Below are positions 44,711 to 55,938 of a stretch of 64,000 nucleotides of DNA, in pieces (within the stretch, counting starts at the first letter, position 1; each line of letters starts with the position of its first letter). The notes under the pieces are model-generated. The model searched no databases. It had not been told where the DNA came from and worked only from the letters and a program-made list of their open reading frames with translations. Both the position numbers and the translations under genes were made by a program. The DNA is from Elymus sibiricus (taxonomy: Eukaryota > Streptophyta > Magnoliopsida > Poales > Poaceae): contig CM077666.1 of NCBI GenBank assembly GCA_039707655.1, positions 238,606,166 to 238,670,165 on the forward strand. Reading direction: 5' to 3'.

Positions 44711-46788
44711 GGACTAGTTGGTTAAGCTAAACAACAACTTGGAGAGTTGGAAGATAAAAGCTTTGCCTAACTTAGTTCATCCCAAAGGGATATCTTTTTT
44801 GTGTGTGTGTTGAAGAAATATGATATCTTCATCGATTGACCTTCGTGTTCAGTTGATGGATCTATTGTATTATTCGATCTTTTGATTTGAATGTGGCTAT
44901 CATCAAATCAAAATCAGTACCAACGATTATTGTAATGTTGTTTTACTCGTGGTTGTTTCCTCGAGCATGCACCATTATATCTTTTGGTCTGACCAATGCT
45001 ATCACCTTGTTCACTTAATTGTGGAATTCCATCTAGATGGAAACCTAGATGAATTGTTGTTGAGCCCATCGGCAACATCCTTATCTTCTCCATGATTCAT
45101 GTTAAACATTTAAGCTAGTGTTGGAAATTTGTGTAAGCATTTTCTTCGTGTCCCATTCATGAAGGATATGTTTGAATGAGAGAAGTAACTTCCTCTAATT
45201 CACGTACATTTGGTGCAAGTTGCCGCCGTGAATTCGAGAAAGCTTGTTTTTGCTTCCTTTGGAATCATTCCAAGTCAGTCATGCATGTGCGAAGTATTCT
45301 ATGGTTTGACAGATTAGCTACCTTCATTCCATAGGTATTCCCTAGCATACCAAGCCACTGATTGATTTGTTCCAGGAAAAGAAGTTCCTTCTTAAGAGCA
45401 TGCCTTATGCAAGGACTTCGATATCCTCGATGATGGTTCCCACCCAGAACTCGGTTACATTTTGATATAAGACCTCTATGTGGTCATGCTTGTCATGGAC
45501 AGTGTGCTCACCTGTGTCTTGCAATCCAGATCATGTTTGGAGCTTGCTTCCGTAGTTCATTTCCCGAGAATCTCGCAACATCATCTCGTCGATTTGTGTT
45601 GCAAACTTTCTTTTTCAGACATGCTGAGTCAGAAGTATCCTGTCACCAACCAGATCTGAATCTCAGGCAGATATGATGGTTGGAACTTTCCCAAGATCTA
45701 TGAGGTAGGTTCCGGCAAGGTTGATGTTTTGGCCGACACACCTAGCCGGAAGATCTACTATTGTAGTACCTTGATTGAGCAATTTAGTCACTTCCCATGA
45801 GGATTTCATATGATGTATTCTAGAAGTTGTCCCTTATGGATTTTGTGTTCCTTAAGTCCGACCTTTACTTGATGTTCTAGATACCAAATAGTACCTATAG
45901 TCGGGTTACGCTAGTACATCAAGGAGAACATTAGAAGCGGAGTGCTAAATGTCTCTCGGTCGATTATCCAGATTTTGGTTCCTTGGCATAGCTAAGGTAA
46001 AATCTGAGAATGTGTTGTCTTCCTTTGCATCTACATTCTCCATATTATTCATCATGGTGGTACGAAGAGTTACCAATCTTGGCATGGATCTTGGTAAAGC
46101 CCTGATGAATATGGAAATGCTCAAGTTCTTGAAAGCACGCTCAGACACTAGGTTATATCCTCGGTATCAATTGGAATGTGCCCTCCGTTGCCGAGTTGTT
46201 CTATAACTCTAGTTTCCTTTCCAAACTGAGTATGCCCTTCTTTTGAATTCCTTTAAACAATTAGTTGTAAATTTGCCTCAGTCTGGTATGAAGGGTTTCA
46301 ATGCTCCCTGTATCAAAAGTAATTCTTTTTGCTTGACTTAGGAAATAGTTCCACGAGTCACCTCCTCTAAGGTGCCCCATTATGGTATCATGGCAATTGA
46401 CTCCTTGCTACTTTGAAACCCATGCACCATCTTCTCAAGCATGGAATTGTTGCCTACCAAATTGAACCTTTGTCATCTACTTCCTTTCCGTTGTTCCGGA
46501 TGTGTGTTTTGTGTCTCAGCTCAAGAGATGTTTTTATGTCTCATTCCATGAGTTGATCCTGAGTTGCTTGATCTTTGTGAAGATCGATTCTTGTAGAGTT
46601 TTCCCATTCCTTGTCATCGTGTTGGGTGAAGACCTCGACGCAAGATGTCAGAATCAAGATGATGCAATTGTTAACATCCACAAGAAGTGCAATTCGGATC
46701 GAGAAGATTGTGTCAGTTTTGTGTTCCCCTTCCCTCTTACCCTACGTCTTGAATCTCAGGACGAGATTCTTGTTTAGTGGGGGTGAGT
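44711..46788 (+). pseudogene. Element E internal region, right part (decayed pol)
   Basis: Continues E after F. Broken frames still show Ty3/Gypsy traces: LGELEDKSF then LSSS near 44740 (start of RT), VVEPIGNILIFS near 45060 in the place of the RT active site, DLNLRQ...WLEL near 45650 and VLADTPSRK near 45740 (end of RNase H). No continuous domain survives. AGTGGGGG at about 46776-46783 is the polypurine tract before the 3' LTR. The chromovirus (Tekay/Del) assignment is by resemblance only. Confidence 0.6.
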
Positions 46789-49700
46789 TGTCACAAACCT
46801 ATATTAATGTTTGTAATTAGTTGCATAATCATCCATGCATCATTTTTAAATTCAATGAAACTTGAAATGGGGATGATCAAACCCTAGCACCAAACAAGAA
46901 TTCAAATAGGATCAAACCTAAAAATATTCGCAATGAACCCAAAATGCCCTTAAAAAGTGTTCATGATTTATGGCACAAGGTGAAAACCTAAAACAAAAAA
47001 TGGTGCACATTTGTCCAGGACATAAATGGGCCTTGAATTAATTCAATAAGTATTTGATTGGGGCTATAAATTGCTATAAAATATTTAATAGCTCCAATAG
47101 TTCTGAAATTCTGTGAGGGGCCCTGGAATATCCCTCTAGTCCACACAAAATTTATCAGAAGCAACAAAAATAATTTGGTTAAAAAAAACAAATTAAAACA
47201 AACTATAGAAAAGAAAAACAGAAAAGAAAATAGAAAGGAAACTAACCTGGCACTGCTGGCCTGCTACTGTTTCGGCCCAGCCCACCAGCGCTCCCCCCTG
47301 TTGTCTTCCTCCCCATGCCAGAAGGACGAGCACGTACTCGCCACGTGCGCACATGCGCCCGGCCACCTCGTGCTTGCAGGTAGGGCCTCCACCGCACAGG
47401 ATAATCTCCAGAGACCCGTCTGGATCGATCCCTCCTTCCCATTCTTTCTACCCCTTCCTCTCCTGCTCGCCCCATTCCATGGCCGAAGCGGCCATGAATG
47501 CACCGCTCGCCGTAGCCATGGCCACCGGCCCTCACTCGCCCATCCAATGTGTCCAAGAGAATCGCCGCGACGCCGTGCTGCTCCTCGATGATCCACACAA
47601 CTGGGGACGCACCACAGCATCTGCACCGCTGTCGTCTTCAAGCTCGTCCGTCCGAGATCGCTGTCGCCCATACGTCACCTTCTACGCCTCCCCGAGCCCG
47701 CTAAGACCGCCGTCCGACTCCTTGTGAGCCCCTTCATCTTTTCCCCCTACTCTAGTCGTCGTTTGCATCCTCTAACCTGTTGATCCACCATGGCCGAGAG
47801 CTTGCACCGCCTGCCATGTCGCCGTCGCAGCCACGCTCGCCATAACTCGCGTCCGAGCACATGGTTGTGCTCCTAATGGTCCTTAGTTGCTTTTCCACCG
47901 CTAGTTTTGCTCGCCCGCGCGCTCTAACGCAGTCGTCGCGCACATCCGAGCTCCGGCCGCCACTCAACTCCTCGCCGCCGTAACCACAAGCCACCCCAGC
48001 TCATCCCGCTTGCTCCACCAGATGCGCCTCGATCCCAGTGTCCCGTAGCCGCAGACCGCACTCAAAACCGAGCCCTGTAGCGAAATCCCGACGCCCTCTG
48101 CCGTAGATTTGGTCACCGGCGTTTAAACGTCGGCGATGCTAACGTGGCCGTTTGATTAGGCACTAACCTAATGACCCCCTGACTCGCTGACATGTGGGCC
48201 CAGACCCACCGACACTTTTAGTTAGGGTTAATCTAACCACTAATTAGCCTTGTTAACCACTAAGTCACTGACCAGTGGGACCCACTGGTCAGGTTTGACT
48301 CTAGCTGACCCTGTTGACCTGCTGACGTAATGCTAATGATGTGCTAATGTCATAAATGATTTATGGAATTATAATAAATCAGAAAATGATTTATGAACTT
48401 CAGAAATTACTCCAAACTTTGAAAAATCATAGAAATTCAACCATAACTCCAAATGAAATAATTTCTATATGAAAAAATATCAAAAAAATCAAAACAATCT
48501 GTTTATGCCATGTTCATGCATGTTTGAGCAAGTTAACATCACCAACTAGGACAATTCATGATTATGGAATATATGGTTATTAGTTTTGGAGTTGGAATTT
48601 GCTATATGTTTGAATTCCTCTTCAATTAATATGACTAACTGTTGCATTAGTTCAATTCAGTACTTGAATATGACATGTCTTTCATTTGGATGTGCATTGC
48701 ATTGAATGTGCTCTCTTTTCTTGTTTGCTAGTGTGTGTTCCCTCTCGGTAGGCGTTGTTCCGACGATGTGATTGTTGACACCGATGAAGAGCATTACTAT
48801 CTTCAGAAGTGCCAGACAAGCAACCCCCCCCTTGGGCATTCCGATAAAATACTACTCTCTCGCTCTTGCTCCCTTTTATTGCATTAGGACAACAACGATT
48901 TAACTGTTACATGTTACGGTAGATGAACCCATTCCTCTACATGACCTGTCTTTGCCACAGTAAATAGTTAAAACCTTCTAGCATGAGTAGGAATTGCTTG
49001 AGCCATGTTGTGACTACTCATCCATGCTTGCTTGATATGCCTGCTATGCTTAGAGTTGTGTTGGGTCTGATCCATCTGGGCGATGAATTGGAATGGTTGT
49101 GTTCATGTCCTACTGTGTGAGAGCTAAGTGTGTGAACCCGATTTGGTAAAGGTAGCGATGAGAGGCCATGTAGGAGTACATGGTGGGTTGTCTCATTGAG
49201 ACCGTCCTTAAGAACTGAGTTTTGTGTATGTTATCCAAGACTAGCTACTACCACACATTGGGTTCCGGTAATGCGGCCCCTCTCGCTTATTAATCGCCTT
49301 GATCTCTGTCTAGGAGTTGCAATTGCAACTAGTTTCTGGTGTTTGTAGGTAGTGCTATTTGTCTACCAAGTGGCACCCGGTACAAGTTGGCTTGGGATAG
49401 ACTAGGCACCATGGCCCGGTGTACCAAGCGCAGAACCATCCGTCAAGGTGGACTTGGGAACCCAGCACACATCATTTGGGGCAGTGATGGAAACTTTGGC
49501 CGGACTTCCCTTTCGGGTTCAGCCTCAGATAGGCGATAAACCTAGACTAGAGTCTTGCGTGGTTAGTCAGGTTGTGGCCGACACCCTCGCCAGGCTTCCA
49601 CTTGAAGGTTGCCGAGATACATGACGTGTATATGGTGGTAAGTGGTGAGAGCGTGTGTGAAGAAGTACACCCCTGCAGGGTAATATGGTCTATTCGAATA

Positions 49701-50864
49701 GCCGCGTCCGCGGATATGGACTACTTGGAGACTTATATGGTTCATAGACAAGTTGAAATGGATACTCTAAAATGCACAAGATAAGTGTGAGTGCTATGGA
49801 TGGCCTTCTCGTAGGGAGACGGGAGAGGATCTATAGTGGAGTATTGATATGGTGAATATGTGGACTCGTGTGCGCTTTCTCACCTCAAGAAACTGCTGGT
49901 AGTCATAGTTCAGGATGGCCACTGAGTCAAAGCTGGCTTGCTGCAATTAAATTCCACAACCCCAGTATTGATACTGATGCATATGTAGATAGTTCTGATG
50001 TAAGTCTTGTTGAGTACCTTTGTACTCACGGTTGCTTAATTTATGTTTTTGCAGAGGAGACATCAGTCTCGCTATTGATTTTCAAAGTAGAGTACGATGT
50101 TGACCGAGTAGCTTGGGAATCCCAGACAGAGGTCTGGTTCCTATGGTGGGTCTTGTAGATAGTCAGGCTTCTCAGCCTTTTTCTTTTTAGTTGTATGTAC
50201 CCAGACAAGTTAAGCTTCCGCATGCGCTTGTATGCTTGTATGACATTGTATGCTGGGTCATGAGTCCCATGTTTGTAATATCATGTTATGTATGGCTCCT
50301 CGGAGCCTCTTAAATAAATATTTTGAGTCATAGAGTTATCTTGTGATGCCATGTTGTATCTACACATATCGTGCATATTGTGTGTATGTGTGGGATTCGA
50401 CACCTAGTTATCTGCGCTTGGTAGCCTTTCCTACAGGGAAATGCCTCCTAGTGCTTCAACTGAGCCCTGGTAGTTCGCTACTGCTCCGGAACACATGGAT
50501 TGACTGGCATGTATCCTTCTTTGCTCCTGTTTCTGTCCCTACGGGGAAATGTCACGCGGTGTTTTACTGGAGTCCTTGTTGCTTGCTATGACTCGGTTGC
50601 ACACGCTGATGACCGACACATGCATTGCTGGGTTACGTATGCATGTCCCTGTATGTTTGTGCCACATTGGTTTATGACTAGTCATGTCGACCCGGGTTCT
50701 CTGTCATATGGATGCTAGCATCACAATCATATACGTGAGCCAAAAGACGCAAACGGTCCCGGCCAAGGTAAAGGTGGCAGCCGTGGGTTACCGTGCGTGA
50801 AGTCGCAAAGTGATATGATGTGTCTTATGCTAGATCGGTGTGACTTAGGATCGGGGTCCCGACA
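46789..50864 (+). repeat. Element E 3' LTR (4076 bp)
   Basis: Starts TGTCACAAACC and ends GGGGTCCCGACA, the same end as the 5' LTR. In about 470 bases compared by eye near its start I count some 20 substitutions plus small indels against the 5' LTR. Its last two bases could equally belong to the following CACTA terminus. I see no credible gene in it. Confidence 0.9.
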
Positions 50865-51330
50865 CTAGTGGATAAACGGCTAGCCACAACTTTCGTTGGT
50901 GGCGCGCCATTTTCCATGAACGCCAGCACTATTTTTTAAAAATATTGCTGGCGTTGGCCAAATTGGTACGTCAGCTGCACATGGTTAGTGCTGGCGTGGT
51001 TATTTCTAGACACGCCACAAATATGTTGGCCCACTTGCACTCACCGTTTGGAAGATAGTGGTGTCATTGGATTTCTATGCACGCCGTAGTTAATTTATTA
51101 GTGCTGGCGTTCCATGTTATGTCACGCCAGAATTAATTTTCCCACTTTATCAAGTATTTTAAGTCAAAAATAATGAACATTTTATATTATATTTTTGACA
51201 TCATTTTTATTAGTATTTTTTATCATTTTGGGACTTTTATTTCTTTACTACCAGTTCTAATTTTGAGTCTTGAATTATGCTAAGTCTTTCATTAATCTTA
51301 GTCTTTTTTAATTTGGGCTGTTATTAGCTA
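50863..51330 (+). mobile_element. CACTA-like transposon terminus
   Basis: CACTAGTGGATAAACGG has the form of a Triticeae CACTA terminal inverted repeat. The next 300 bases contain several short direct and inverted copies of a GCTGGCGT/ACGCCAGCA motif, as expected for CACTA subterminal repeats. The opposite terminus was not found before 53340. The call rests on form alone. Confidence 0.55.
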
Positions 51331-51997
51331 TGGCGTTGCATTTCAGGCCCACGCCAGCAATGGCCCATCTGAGTCAACTGCGCGTCTTAGTAAAAGACCT
51401 AAGTCGCCGCCTGGCCTCTCCCATTTCACCCACTACTGCCCACTCCCCCCTCGACCAGCCGCCGCCGCCTGTCGCCGCCCCATCGCCACCCCTCGCCGCC
51501 CCGCCGACAGCAAGCAAAGGTTCAATCCTCTCCTTCCCCTCCCATCACATCTCCTTCCTCTCCACCCGTACCTCCTCCGTCTGCGCGAAATCGATGCATA
51601 TGGGATTCGTTTATGTATAAGTTGATTTAGGATTGCTTTGTGTGATGTAGAATGCAATGTTAATTAATTCCATGGATTGCTTTGTGTAGAAATTTTAGTG
51701 ATAATCCGATTTTAATAGTGCATTTTGAGTAGATTTTTTTTTATTGTCTAGAATATTAATGATTCAAGTTCAACTTAATTTGGTAGTGTACAATTTGTTT
51801 ATTTGTGTCTGTCTCCCTCCGTGGATTTTGTTTATTTGTGTATACAATTACTAGTGTAGAATTATATTTAGCACCGTAGTATCCGATTATGTTTAGTAGA
51901 AATTGATTTACTAGTGTAGAAATCGATTATACTTAGTGTTGGTTCAATAGTCTAGAAATCCGATTATATACTTAGTTTTCAATATGTTTTGTGTAGA
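51331..51997 (+). other. Possible 5' UTR and leader intron of the B3-like gene
   Basis: A C-rich, CCGCC-type block (51400-51570) looks like a grass 5' UTR, followed by AT-rich sequence up to the ATG at 51998 that could be a leader intron. A 96-codon ORF at 51330-51620 is Pro-rich and resembles no protein. Confidence 0.35.
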
Positions 51998-53131
51998 ATG
52001 GCGCAACCACCACCATGTCGAGTGTGCAAGTCAAGGTGCGCAACCAGCCTTGCAACTGGCACGCTGTTCGGCATCTACTTCCATCCGTGTTTTATTCCTG
52101 TAGCAGTCACAAATTATATGAACCTTCTAATAGTTTGTTCTTTTGTTTTTGTTGTTATTTCCACTAATGCATTGTGTGTGTTTTTTCGTTTTTCATACAT
52201 ACACAGATCGTCCCTTGCAATGTGAGATTGGAGTTCAATGAGCTCATTACCGGAGACACTGTGATCTTCGACGCTCCTCGGAGGGCCCTACACTATGGAG
52301 GTCCAGAAGGGACGGAAGACAACCGAGATTGGAGGAGATGAATAGGATCGTTTCATCGCCCACATGCATCTCACTGGGGGTGAATTGATCAGCTTCTCCT
52401 TCAGAAGACAAACTCCAAGGCTGGCTGTTATCTATCTCAACTCGGAGGAAGAAGATGAGGACCCACTTGATGAAGCCCTCTTTGCCCAAAGAATAAGGCT
52501 GAGCGAGGATGAAACGGACAGCCTCTGGGAAAAACTTCTGCCACGTGATGCCTATGTCGGGATGCCATTCGTGACCCCCCTAACATGGACGAATGTTAAC
52601 CGCCATCTCATGGTATGTTAACCACCATCCATGGATTGCTTTGTGTAGTACGTTGTGATGTGCTTAGTGTAGTAATTAATGTGATATGCTTTAGTAATGT
52701 GGTATATATGCTTATAGTGCAGTAATGTGATGATATGCTTAGTGTAGTAATGTGATGATATGCTTAGTGTAGCTAGAATTTGATGATGTGCTTAGTGTAG
52801 TAATTAATGTGATGATATGCTTAGAGTGTATTAATGTAACATGCTCATTTATCATATTTGTTTTTGTCAGAAATTACCTAAGAGGCTATGTGTGAGCTGT
52901 GGCATCGAGCCGGATGAAGCAGGCATTGCTGGACTACGCCTTACCACAAGGGGCTCCATCACCACCTGTGCTTACGCAGTGGACACGGACGGTCGCACTG
53001 TCTTCAGCACGGCTAGGTGGAGCAACTTCCTTGCTGGCAAGAATCTTGGGGTTGGGCAGGCCATCTTAGTCACTATTAGGAACACCCCACGCCATGACTT
53101 GAGGATGATGATCGTCATCGACCTCCTTTAA
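51998..53131 (+). pseudogene. Three-exon gene with B3-domain-like repeats, frame broken
   Basis: Proposed exons: 51998-52105 (MAQPPPCRVCKSRC, ending FIPVA), 52207-52612 and 52871-53131, with GT donors at 52106 and 52613 and AG acceptors before 52207 and 52871. Exon 2 continues VPCNVRLEFNELITGDTVIF, then HMHLTGGELISFSF. Exon 3 reads LPKRLCVSCGI, GLRLTTRGSITTCAY and WSNFLAGKNLGVGQAILVTI, the strand pattern and WSNFL...L..G signature of plant B3 DNA-binding domains. Exon 2 is 406 bases, one too many: the frame meets TGA at 52339-52341, and the resuming frame has TAG at 52343-52345. A CxxC...C cluster at the N-terminus is unusual. It may be a REM-like transcription factor copy or cargo of the CACTA element. 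Confidence 0.55.
52640..52850. repeat. Minisatellite in intron 2
   Basis: Imperfect tandem copies of GATATGCTTAGTGTAGTAATGTGAT, about 25 bases each, fill most of the second intron. Confidence 0.7.
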
Positions 53132-53340
53132 AAGTATGGAGTGGCCGGATCATCGATGTGAAATGAACTCGTTATTAACTATGTTAGTTTGCTCGCGTTT
53201 GTGAGGATTGTTGTTTATTAAATAGCTACCTAGCTAGTACTGTTTGTGAGATCGTCACTTATTATTAACTGGTATTGTTCGATCTAGTGTGTAATGTTTT
53301 ATATGTGCTTAGTTTTAATGTGAAATGCTAAATGTTATAT
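53132..53340. other. 3' flank of the B3-like gene
   Basis: AT-rich; could be 3' UTR. No further gene seen. It ends at the start of LTR G. Confidence 0.4.
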
Positions 53341-54503
53341 TGTGATGCCCCGAGACCGATGCTCCAAATTCCTTCCATTTATTTTTCCGTCGTTGCCATG
53401 TGATTCATTTGCTTGTTGCACCTTGCCATGTCATCATGTGCATTTCATCCGCATGTTTTCAAAAACTTGCATTCGTTCGTAGTTGTCTTTCTCCCTGTTC
53501 CTTCCGTTGTCCGTTCCATGCCCAACCACACTCGCACGCGCCCGCGACACCTCCGAAATATTATTTTATAAGAGGGATAAAAATGTTCTCGAAATGGGTT
53601 GAAAGTTGACGTGCAGTCTTATTATATTATAGGTAGACCACATGCCAAATTTCGTCCCATTTGGAGGTCGTTTGATGCCCCAACGAATAACTATAGCGGC
53701 ACTATAGCCGGTCAAACGTCGGACGTTTTTGGTGCTCTGAAAACCGTGCCGGGCTGCCAACCTCTCTCTTCTCTCAGCCCACACCTCTCCTACACAGCCC
53801 AGCAACCCACCTAGCTACCCCCTCCATTTCAGACCGTCCGATCGAGATCAAACGGTCCGAAAACGGACTAATTCCCCCAACCCTAGCTAAACCTGCTATA
53901 AATGCACACCCCTACTCCATTTTGGGAAGAACCTACTCCCTAGCCCTCTTCCTCCCACCAGCCGCCACCACCTCCCCCTCTCTCCTCAAAATCCGGCGCT
54001 GGCCCACACGTCATCGCCACTTGGCGGCGAGCCACAGGCCGCGCCGCCACCTGCGCCGCCGCCTAGGGCCAGTGGCACGCTGCCACGCGTCCTCCCAGCC
54101 AGTCTCCCCACCGCCTGGGCCCGCCAGGCCCAGATTCGGCCCGCTCCGGGCCGCAACCGGGCTGAGTGCCCCATGACACCCGCGCCTCTTCCGCGCGTCC
54201 TCCTCTCCGTCGGCGATCTCCGCCGCCATCGTCGCGCCTTCCCCGCGCCGCCGCACAACCTCGCCGCACCGCCGCCTCGGGCTCGCCTTCGCCGCTGTCT
54301 CCCCGCCATAGCCGGCCGCCATCGTTGCCGCGCCTACCTCTGCCATGGCCTCCACCAGCCGCCGCCATGGAGCTCCTCGCCGCCCCGAACCCCGTCCGCC
54401 ACCGTCGATGCCCGGATCCGGCGCCGGCCGGCCGGATCCGCCCGTTCCGGCCTCTCCCCGCTCACCCGAGACCGAGCTGCCGCCGCCACCTTGCCCTCAT
54501 TCG
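53341..54503 (+). repeat. LTR G, part 1
   Basis: Starts TGTGATGCCCCGAGACC, a common Triticeae LTR start. It carries a TATA box (53897-53902) followed by a GC-rich transcribed leader. Overlapping long ORFs in the leader (for example 54166-54588) are products of C-rich sequence. Interrupted at ATTCG by solo LTR H; continues at 58775. Confidence 0.75.
53897..53902 (+). promoter_or_regulatory. TATA box of LTR G
   Basis: TATAAA in CCTGCTATAAATGCACACC, followed after about 30 bases by ACTCCATTTTGG, a plausible start region. Confidence 0.55.
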
Positions 54504-55930
54504 TGTAACACCCCAAAAATTTAACCATGTTTTGTTAATTAAAATTTTGCCAGGGATTAAAATTTTTCCTTTCTGGATTTTCTTGTGATCACAGAGCCAC
54601 TCCTTTTTGCCTGAATTTCAAAAATCCTTCTGTTCTGTCTTGAAACTTTTGAGTATTGTTGTATGGCTTGAATTTTATTGCATTCATTAAAAACCAGTGG
54701 AATAATTTTTATAAAAAAATTTGGCCAAGATTTAATTCATTTAATAGCATTTTAACTCCTTTCAAAGCCCCATTTGCACTGCAACTATTTTATAACTTCA
54801 TCTATAAATTCCACAAAAATTTGTAGGAGTCATGTGATGTCCCTGGATCACTTTTATGCAAAAACCCAGCTTTGTCAATTGTAAAATTTGAGCACCACTT
54901 CAAGTTTTTAAATCTGGTTCAATTTGCAGTCTGCACTTCAACCTATTTAAATATTCCTTTAAAAATTCTATAAAAATTCTGGGATGTCAGTAGGAGTATA
55001 TAACTCTGGTTTATGTAAAAATCCACTTGGGTTCTTTGGAATATTTGAGCAAACCATCCTCATCTTTATTCTGGTCCAGATTGGTAGTTTGTACTACAAC
55101 CTTATTTTATCTTGCCCCATTGCTCTTAAGATTTTTCCTAATCATAGTACATCCTATTAAACCCTTAAGTCCAGAATTTTGGACCCATTGGAATAACTTG
55201 GACACATGAAATTATAGTCTACAGTTTCTGTCCAGAATTGCTTTTCACCAAAAATTGCATTAACAAGTTTCTGTTTCTCCCAAACTAACTTTACCATTAT
55301 CACCTACATCTAAAGAGACTCTCATCTGGAAATTTTGGTGGCCATAGCAGATCCCTAGATGCCCCTGGCATTTTGTCGAGCATTTGTAGTGCATGTCCAG
55401 ATTTTGGCATGGTTTTAAAATTGCACTGTGAGCTTGTTCTAATTGCCAAACCACCATGTCCCCTAAACCTTCCATTGTATTTAACCGAAACCTGTTAATT
55501 TTCATTTGCATCCAAGCATGATTAGCCCCCCTAGCATTCCGTCGAGCAGGCGCCGTGCGTGCTCTGGGCGCGCCCAGAGCGCACGTTTTGCTCGTGCCGC
55601 GCCCGAGCCGCCGCGACCAGTAGCGCCTCCCCCGCTAGCTCCAGTTCATCTCCCTTGTCTCCTGACTATGCCGCGACACGCCAAGACCAGCCAAGCCGCT
55701 CCCTGACTCGCCGCAGCGCCGCCCCCGCAACCAGCCACTGCCGCCGCCAGAGCTTGCCGCGCACGGCACCGCCCAAGCTCTCTCAGCCCGCCAGCTGCCC
55801 CTGGAACAGGCCGTCCTCATCCTATCGCCCTGCCAACACCGCTAGTCGCCGCCATGTCGCCCTGCAGCAACAGAACGTCGGTTCTCCGGCGATCTTATCC
55901 ACGGCCGCCTCGGTACCGACCTCGTCGCGC

Positions 55931-55938
55931 TATAAATA
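55931..55938 (+). promoter_or_regulatory. TATA box of solo LTR H
   Basis: TATAAATA in GCGCTATAAATAGGACCCC, a near-consensus plant TATA box, with a C-rich leader downstream. Confidence 0.65.

Larger units (their letters stand above)
18789..50864 (+). mobile_element. Element E: long-LTR Ty3/Gypsy element hosting D and F
   Basis: Two LTR copies of about 4.05 and 4.08 kb (18789-21064 plus 30946-32718, and 46789-50864) flank a 3.7 kb internal region, itself split by element F. The initiator-Met primer site, the polypurine tract AGTGGGGG before the 3' LTR, and decayed RT/RNase H traces identify a plus-strand Ty3/Gypsy element, probably of the Tekay/Del chromovirus clade. D lies in its 5' LTR. The expected target duplication is not found: GTTCT precedes it, CTAGT follows. 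Confidence 0.85.

Noticed and set aside
32719..46788. Element E as a non-coding large retrotransposon derivative (LARD)
   Set aside because: LTR and internal sizes fit a LARD, but scattered RT and RNase H remnants show it descends from a coding Ty3/Gypsy element.
54166..54588. Pro/Ser/Arg-rich ORFs in LTR G
   Set aside because: Typical chance ORFs in a C-rich LTR leader; three frames are open at once.
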